64,000 nt of DNA from Pomacea canaliculata (Eukaryota > Mollusca > Gastropoda > Architaenioglossa > Ampullariidae). Where the stretch lies: the NCBI RefSeq assembly GCF_003073045.1, contig NC_037595.1:7491509-7555508 (forward strand), in the 5' to 3' direction. The notes below the pieces were generated by a model. The model did not search any database. It saw only the letters and a program-made list of their open reading frames with translations, and had not been told where the DNA came from. The translations under genes were made by a program, and so were the position numbers. Positions 58,546 through 64,000 of this stretch are shown piece by piece (position 1 is the first letter of the stretch; each line of letters starts with the position of its first letter).

Positions 58546-60080
58546 GCCAAGAACGATGCTAAAGAAGAAACACTCTACAAAGTTTTAGTGGGTATGTAAA
58601 AAAAGAAAATAAAAGTTTATTGAAAAATGTATTGTCGTTTTTCATTGTTATAGAAATATCTTCTAAAATCAAAGCTGAACAAATGGTATAACCATAAAGT
58701 CTTTATTCTTTCTAGCATAAGCAAGCAATCCAGGCATCAAACAAACAAAAACAACAAACAAACAAACAAACAAACAAACAAACAAACAAACAAACAAACA
58801 AACAAACAAACGACAAATGTATACGATGACATTAAAATCATGTTTAATATTAAGAATGTTGATTACTGTATGTTACATTAGAACAGTCCGAGCTTTCTGC
58901 AATTGTCATTATTATTTTCAACCGTCCAAAGAATCACCGGTTATACTAACCTTCAAAACTGTAAAAGTTTCACGTTGAACCATTTGTTTACCTTCCAGCA
59001 ATGTTTGTCCTCTTCCTGGGAGTCTTTGGCCTGACAGGTCTGGTGATCGGTGAGTTAAAAGCTTCAAAGTAATTAAAAGTTTCATGATTGTTGATACCTT
59101 TGCAGTTGAGTTATTCCAACTCTTCTAATTGGTGAGTTGCAAGTGTTTTATTTAACTCAGTTTTAATTAATTGCGAAGATAAGTGGAGTGAATGCCAGCG
59201 TAGGGTGTAGGGACTAATTTAATTTCAGTCACATGACTTTGTAAAAAAAAAAATAATTTAACCAGTGTTATTAGAAGAAGCAGTTCACGAAATAAAGTTC
59301 TGGCGATGACGAGGCGCGTGCTGTTCGTGTTCACAGGTGCTGTCAACGTGGACAAGTGCAGCGGCTCGTGGCTGTTGCCCATCTGTCTGGTCACCAACGG
59401 AGTCCTGTGGATGCTGCCATCGGGAATTTTCTGTCTCATCAACTGCCTGCGGAAATCGGACGACATCGACAGCCTGTTGTGCTGCATGGAGAAGTTGTTT
59501 TTCCTGGGGTTCGCCTTCATTGCTGCATGTAGGAGTCGACTGTACACAATCACAATCACACTCGCAAACGCACACAAATACATGTTCATTTTTATGCATG
59601 CTCTCAGATATTGTCGAATTATCGAAGAAATTTTTGTGGTAAAAGAGGCTGGAGTAGAGAGGAACAGAAGCCTACGTAATTCCCATCGACACCAGAAAAT
59701 AATTTCATTTGCATGAAAACACAGAAACGTCATGATTCAGCCGTTGTTACCGTTAGGTTGAGGGTGTCAAAAAAAAAAAAAATATCCTGGGTAAAGTTGT
59801 AAACAATCTGTTATTGTGTTTTTCAGACTCTGTCTATGTGCTGGTCCTGGTTTCTCAAGTCAAAGCTCTGGACAGTCTGTGCACACACAGCTGGTTACCG
59901 CCCCTGGCACTGGCTGTCGTCGTCATCGACTGGATCCTTTCCGCCATCTTCCTCCGCATGTTCTGCGTGGTGCAGCTTCCGCCGACAGAAGCTGTCACCA
60001 GACCCAAAGAGTTCCGTCATCTGCGCGACCTTCCACCTCTTGTGATTCCATGGAATCGTCATCGTCAGATTCGTTATTGA
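58546..60080 (+). CDS. TMEM272-like multi-pass membrane protein, 5' end missing
   Basis: Four exons join in frame: 58546-58591, 58999-59049, 59337-59528 and 59827-60080, giving about 180 residues without an initiator Met, so at least one upstream exon is missing. Four hydrophobic segments are visible: LVAMFVLFLGVFGLTGLVIG, LLPICLVTNGVLWMLPSGIF, LFFLGFAFIAAYSVYVLVLV and PPLALAVVVIDWILSAIFLR. The first segment followed by GAVNVDKCSGSWLLPICLVTNG matches the layout of the TMEM272-like family (IGAIYLHDCPVERYIPIYLIVAG type), with a Cys just after the first helix. The carboxyl tail of about 35 residues is polar. The family's function is not known. All three introns are GT-AG. The first exon's acceptor (TCCCTAG) is good. 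Family assignment is moderate; a four-pass membrane protein is nearly certain. Confidence 0.7.
58754..58811. repeat. (AAAC)n microsatellite in TMEM272-like intron
   Basis: About 14 units of AAAC between the first and second recognised exons. Confidence 0.95.
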
Positions 60081-63000
60081 CACGCTCTTGGTCCCTCCGT
60101 CACTATTACCTCCCCCTGACTCTCATCTCAACCCCTATCCACCCCTATATTACTGACTCAGAAAAAAAAACTCACGTTCTCAGGTAAATGTTAAATAGTT
60201 GACTGGTCTGTAGATGCAGTTTCTACCTACTGTTCTGGAATTCGTAGATAACTGCGTTTACATACAAGAGTTCTCTCCCTTACAGATGCACTTAAATGCG
60301 TCACGCTTGTCCAGATGACAGTTGTGACAGTCGTTCAGCATGACAGAATGCAGGGAACTAAAGTAACAAACATTGTGAATACGAGGGCAACATATTCAGC
60401 AGCAGTAATGTTAGGAAAGTGAGAATGACGAATGTTCACAGAGAATGCAGAATGTCTAGACGGTGTGAAAGTGATGAATGTGCTGAAGATCACAGAATGA
60501 CTAGTTGGACCAGCTGCGCAGACGACCAAGCTGATATTTTTGTGAAGTTTTGGAAGCTCATTGTGACATTTTCATCCCTTTAAATCTGTCGTTTAAAGGG
60601 AAACTCCAGGCAACTAGCAAGCTGGGCTTAAATGAGAAGGAATCACGTGGTGTGAATCGTCCCTGTCAGAATTAAAGGTTCTGTGGAACTCTGGGGCTAG
60701 TTGCACAACATGTTTCGAAAACGGAAAACTGTTTTAAAGAAGCAAATTTACAAAACTTTCTTTTGGAAATTGATTTGATTCCATTTAAATGTTTCGCGAG
60801 TCAATAAGGGAAATTGTGATGACGAAGATGAAAGACTGGATTAAACAGGTTTATCTTCTTTAACACAATTTTAATTATTTTTAAGTTCTAAAATTGTTGT
60901 TGGGTATTGTGTTTTTATACATGTGATCATCGAAAGAGTTTAAAGACTTAAAAGTGATTAAAATTAGAAATGTGTTGTGCGGCTGGTTCTCGTAGGTCGC
61001 CATGATCTGTTGTCGAGTGATGTTCACGGCTGCCATATCCCACCCAAGCACTGGAATCCTGGATTTGAAGATTTCGCCATAAAAATGTTGATTAAAATTG
61101 GGCGAACTGGAAATTACTGGCTTTATAAAACATAAGATTCATAATAGCATAATGTTTGACCGGCTTTGCCAAACAGTCTTGATGGTCACATGGAGGCAAT
61201 GAGGAGGACTTTGGTGACATGACACCGTTGGTCAGCACGCCGAGATAATTACAAACTTGTTTACTAACACACAGTCGATGTTTTTGTCAATCAGTTGAGG
61301 AGTTTGACACCTCAGCACTTCACAAAACCGATGTTTTTTCGTTTGAGCCCAACTTGCTGGTTTGTTGTAAGTGGCTGTGTGTGCTACATGCCTGACATGT
61401 GTGTTTTATGTATTCATGTCTCACACCACGTGACACGACAACTGCACCATTGTGCGAGCTCGGCAAACTTGGACATTTTTGTAGACTGCGATTTTTGCCT
61501 CTCCCTTGTCTTTTTCTGTTTATATTTGTGGCAGACCGTATTGCAAACAATACCTACTCTGTCGTGAACTTTGTAAATATCATTTGCGAATGAATAAACG
61601 ACACGAGATTTTTTTCTTTTTTTTTAAAGAATATTATTCCATCAGGTGACTACAGAAACAACCTCGGCCATTGTCCTCTAACCCAGGTATGCAAGTTGTA
61701 CTTAAACCTCGCCAAGCTTTACATGTTGACGCTGAGACAAGATGTTGTTGTTGTCTCACAGAGCTGAACTGCTGACTGGTCAGCAATAGGAAATTTCCTT
61801 TAACTCGACTTAATACCGAAACCAAAGAAAATTAAATTTTGCAATAATTTCCTTTCCTATTGTTTTTTGGTACATTACCATTGCTAACTGTCTACATGGG
61901 TTTTCAATCTCCGAGCTAATTATTTGTACATAAAGGCAAATTAACAGCCTCTTGGGTTCATCGTAATGTCAAAGGTCATTCATTCTATTGTTACAGATCA
62001 CAGTACATTTGGTTGTACCAGTAATTTTTATATTAAATCCTTGCATAATTGCTAGTCTCATCAAACACCTGACCAACCTCAGACTCAATGTAGAACAGAT
62101 TAACGCCATACACTACTTGTCTGCCACAAGAGGTCGCCACATGCTGTGACCGGCTTGGCCATGACCCCTGAGGTATACATACCTCTGCTCTATCGGTACC
62201 TCTGGGGTCTCTAGACCTCGAGTCCATGTCGCGGGTTTCCATCGAGATCCCCTCTTCCTGGCTGTTGGCCATTGGTTGACATCTCCATGCCTCCAGTCCA
62301 TCGGTATCTAAATCTTCAGTTTAAATTAGCTTGAACTCTAGTCCATGGATACTTCTGATGTATCTGGAGTATTTAGTGGATACCTCTGCGGTTTCTAGAC
62401 ATCTAGTTTATGGGTACCTCTGAGGTATCCAGATTTTGGACTTCAGATGTGAGGCGCGTTACTGGAGAATTCTTCTTGAACCATGTGTTCGTGACAGCCG
62501 CACTGTGGTCTTATTTGCTAATACTGTGTTTATATTTTAACCAGACGCAGTCTCCATTAAGATTGGTCATACAGCTTTAGAATAAAGAGATTTCTTCCTT
62601 CTCATATGTTGCCAGTATTGAGGTTCATTGTGCGTACAGTGTGCGTTACCTTTGTGCCATTTAGACAGCACGTCACTTCTACTCTATAATGTTGTTGTGA
62701 TATATATAATTTATATATAATGACCTTCTACACTCGTATATTATTTTATTTAATTCTGTGATATCGTCAAAATTTTTTGCTACAGCTGTGATATTTAATT
62801 TCTTTTCACTTTAGTAAATAACCTATTGACACTTTAAAATAGTCATCGATGTTGAATTATTTTTAAACATTTTATAGTTTGTTTCGTTGTTATATATTAC
62901 TATTTTTTATTTTGTTCATTCTTAAATGAGAAACTAGATGGCATTATACACATAAATTACCTGTTATGAAATAATTATAAATTGAAAACAATCAAGATGC

Positions 63001-63310
63001 AAATAAAATATCGAAAACAAGTGTGGATTACCCGTCTGGTGCACGAGACAGGGATGTGTAAGTACATTGTGTTGTGAGTGTGAGAAAGTTCATCTACAAG
63101 TCAGGTTCTCAAAATGTTAAATTAATTTTGTCAAGTTCACATTTGGGCAGAAGAAAATTGTGAAAGTGAAAATTAGTAATTGAAGTAAACAGTATGTTAG
63201 AATGTTTTATATATAGGTCATCATCATCATCGTCGTCGTCGTCATCACCATTCTCATACTCCTTCTCCTTCTCATCATCATAGTTTTCTATCTTTCCCTC
63301 AACTACTGCG
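60081..63310. other. 3' UTR of TMEM272-like gene and intergenic DNA
   Basis: The first good AATAAA on the plus strand after the stop is at 61593-61598, so the UTR may be about 1.5 kb. No other gene is recognised. Short diverged repeats with the word GGTACCTCTG or GGATACCTCTG occur between 62170 and 62440. Confidence 0.5.
62170..62440 (+). repeat. Degenerate minisatellite around TACCTCTG
   Basis: ATACCTCTG, GGTACCTCTGGGGTCTCTAG, GGATACCTCTGCGGTTTCTA and GGGTACCTCTGAGGTATCCA recur, in part separated by ACCTCGAGTCCATG or ACATCTAGTTTATG. Old and diverged. Confidence 0.5.
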
Positions 63311-63331
63311 TTTTCCATATTTTAATCCTGA

Positions 63332-63337
63332 TTTATT
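63332..63337 (-). terminator. Polyadenylation signal of hyaluronidase gene
   Basis: AATAAA on the minus strand about 165 bp after the stop codon. Confidence 0.5.
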
Positions 63338-63500
63338 TCTCTCCCTTATTCTAATTGACAAAATTATAACAATGAAGCAAAAAATAATCGAAAAGGATGT
63401 TTAATCATCATTGGCATACATGCTTTGAGTCCAAGAAAACATAAAGGTATGAAAAATGTAGAGCTACATGTGATATTTTTTTTTTCAGTAGATATATACC

Positions 63501-64000
63501 CTATCCAGAGATCGGAGTCCGACCGTGACCAGAGGAATGAGGTTGACAATCCACCGAGTGTCGTGTCCCACAGTCGGGACCTGACCACGGAGCATAGCAA
63601 CGGCAATGATAGTCCTCGAAATTCATGGGAACAGATGTATTGAGAGAATTCACAACAGATGTCTTGTCTACATCCTTCCGCACACATCTATAAAACACAA
63701 ATGAAAGAAAAAATACTAATAACTATAAAACCAATTTTTCCTTAAAAGATGTTTCTCTGTTAAATCATAATTTAACGAGTTTCAGTCTCGTTGATGCGAC
63801 ACCTTTGATCGTGAGAGTGAATTGACCATAAAAACCCGTAAAAGTTACCTTCCGTGTTTTGCACACAGCTGAGAGCTGCATGTCTCCATGAAGACTGTCA
63901 GATTTCTGACATAGGGGCCCAGAAGGTCGTGGACGTATTGTCGGAGTCTCTGACACTGGTTGTGCGCTCGGTAGTACAGAGAACTCCCCCACAGCACCAC
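63501..64000 (-). CDS. Hyaluronidase (GH56), carboxyl-terminal part
   Basis: Two exons on the minus strand: 64000-63849 (cut by the window edge) and 63687-63501, giving the last 112 residues. The first begins VVLWGSS, the last beta strand of the GH56 barrel (human HYAL1 GVVLWVS), then LRQYVHDLLGPYVRNLTVFM and ETCSSQLCAKHGRCVRKDVD, which match the LGPFILNVT..CSQALCSGHGRCVRR region of HYAL1. The end YHCRCYAPWSGPDC is the EGF-like module of the family. Hyaluronidases cut hyaluronan or chondroitin, in lysosomes or outside the cell. The catalytic Asp-X-Glu lies in the part outside the window. The tail after the EGF-like module is about 20 residues. The intron uses GTAACT..TATAG. The identification is strong despite the short piece. 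Confidence 0.9.

Noticed and set aside
63425-63643. Plus-strand exon-like frame (VDIYPIQRSESDRD..) with an apparent TTTTTTTTTCAG acceptor
   Set aside because: It is the antisense of the hyaluronidase last exon, whose minus-strand frame matches the family well; the T-run is coincidental.

Overview
This is animal nuclear DNA. Genes are split by GT-AG introns, intergenic DNA is AT-rich, and microsatellites and long tandem arrays are abundant. The recognisable proteins (CMSS1, GSKIP, arylsulfatase B-like, TMEM272-like, hyaluronidase) are metazoan. An expanded arylsulfatase B family and TMEM272-like genes suggest a lophotrochozoan, probably a mollusc, but that is inference; no marker here fixes the species.

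Left part (1-23.5 kb). After 3.5 kb without a recognised gene comes a complete seven-exon CMSS1 gene (+, 3552-8359) with a perfect CRE just upstream and one GC-AG intron. Next are two arylsulfatase B-like genes facing each other tail to tail (+ 11387-14564; - 19153-15938). All five exons correspond, and exons 2 to 5 have identical lengths. The second copy carries an in-frame stop that removes its last 75 residues. A third scrap of the gene's tail lies directly behind it, and direct repeats flank this copy. A two-exon GSKIP gene (+, 21770-22636) follows.

Middle (23.5-39 kb). This is mostly AT-rich DNA without recognisable genes. A decayed copy of the start of CMSS1 lies near 25.3 kb. At 31.2-34.8 kb two short single-exon genes are transcribed away from each other and encode related proteins of a family I do not recognise. 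Between them are three CRE-type motifs at an exact 16-bp spacing plus nuclear-receptor half-sites.

Repeat block (38.9-48.6 kb). A GATGA-rich degenerate stretch is followed by 3.2 kb of a 7-bp satellite (GAGCGAA/GAGCCAA) and then by about 100 copies of a 55-bp GC-rich minisatellite. The very long open frames here follow from repeat units that contain no stop codon and are not genes.

Right part (48.6-64 kb). A 200-bp non-autonomous hAT transposon with a perfect 8-bp target duplication lies at 49.9 kb. A TMEM272-like four-pass membrane protein gene (+, from 58546, first exon not found) and the 3' end of a hyaluronidase gene (-, running off the right edge) close the window. The genes are unrelated housekeeping and secretory or lysosomal genes; apart from the arylsulfatase pair and the divergent pair I see no functional cluster, and no viral or LTR element was recognised.
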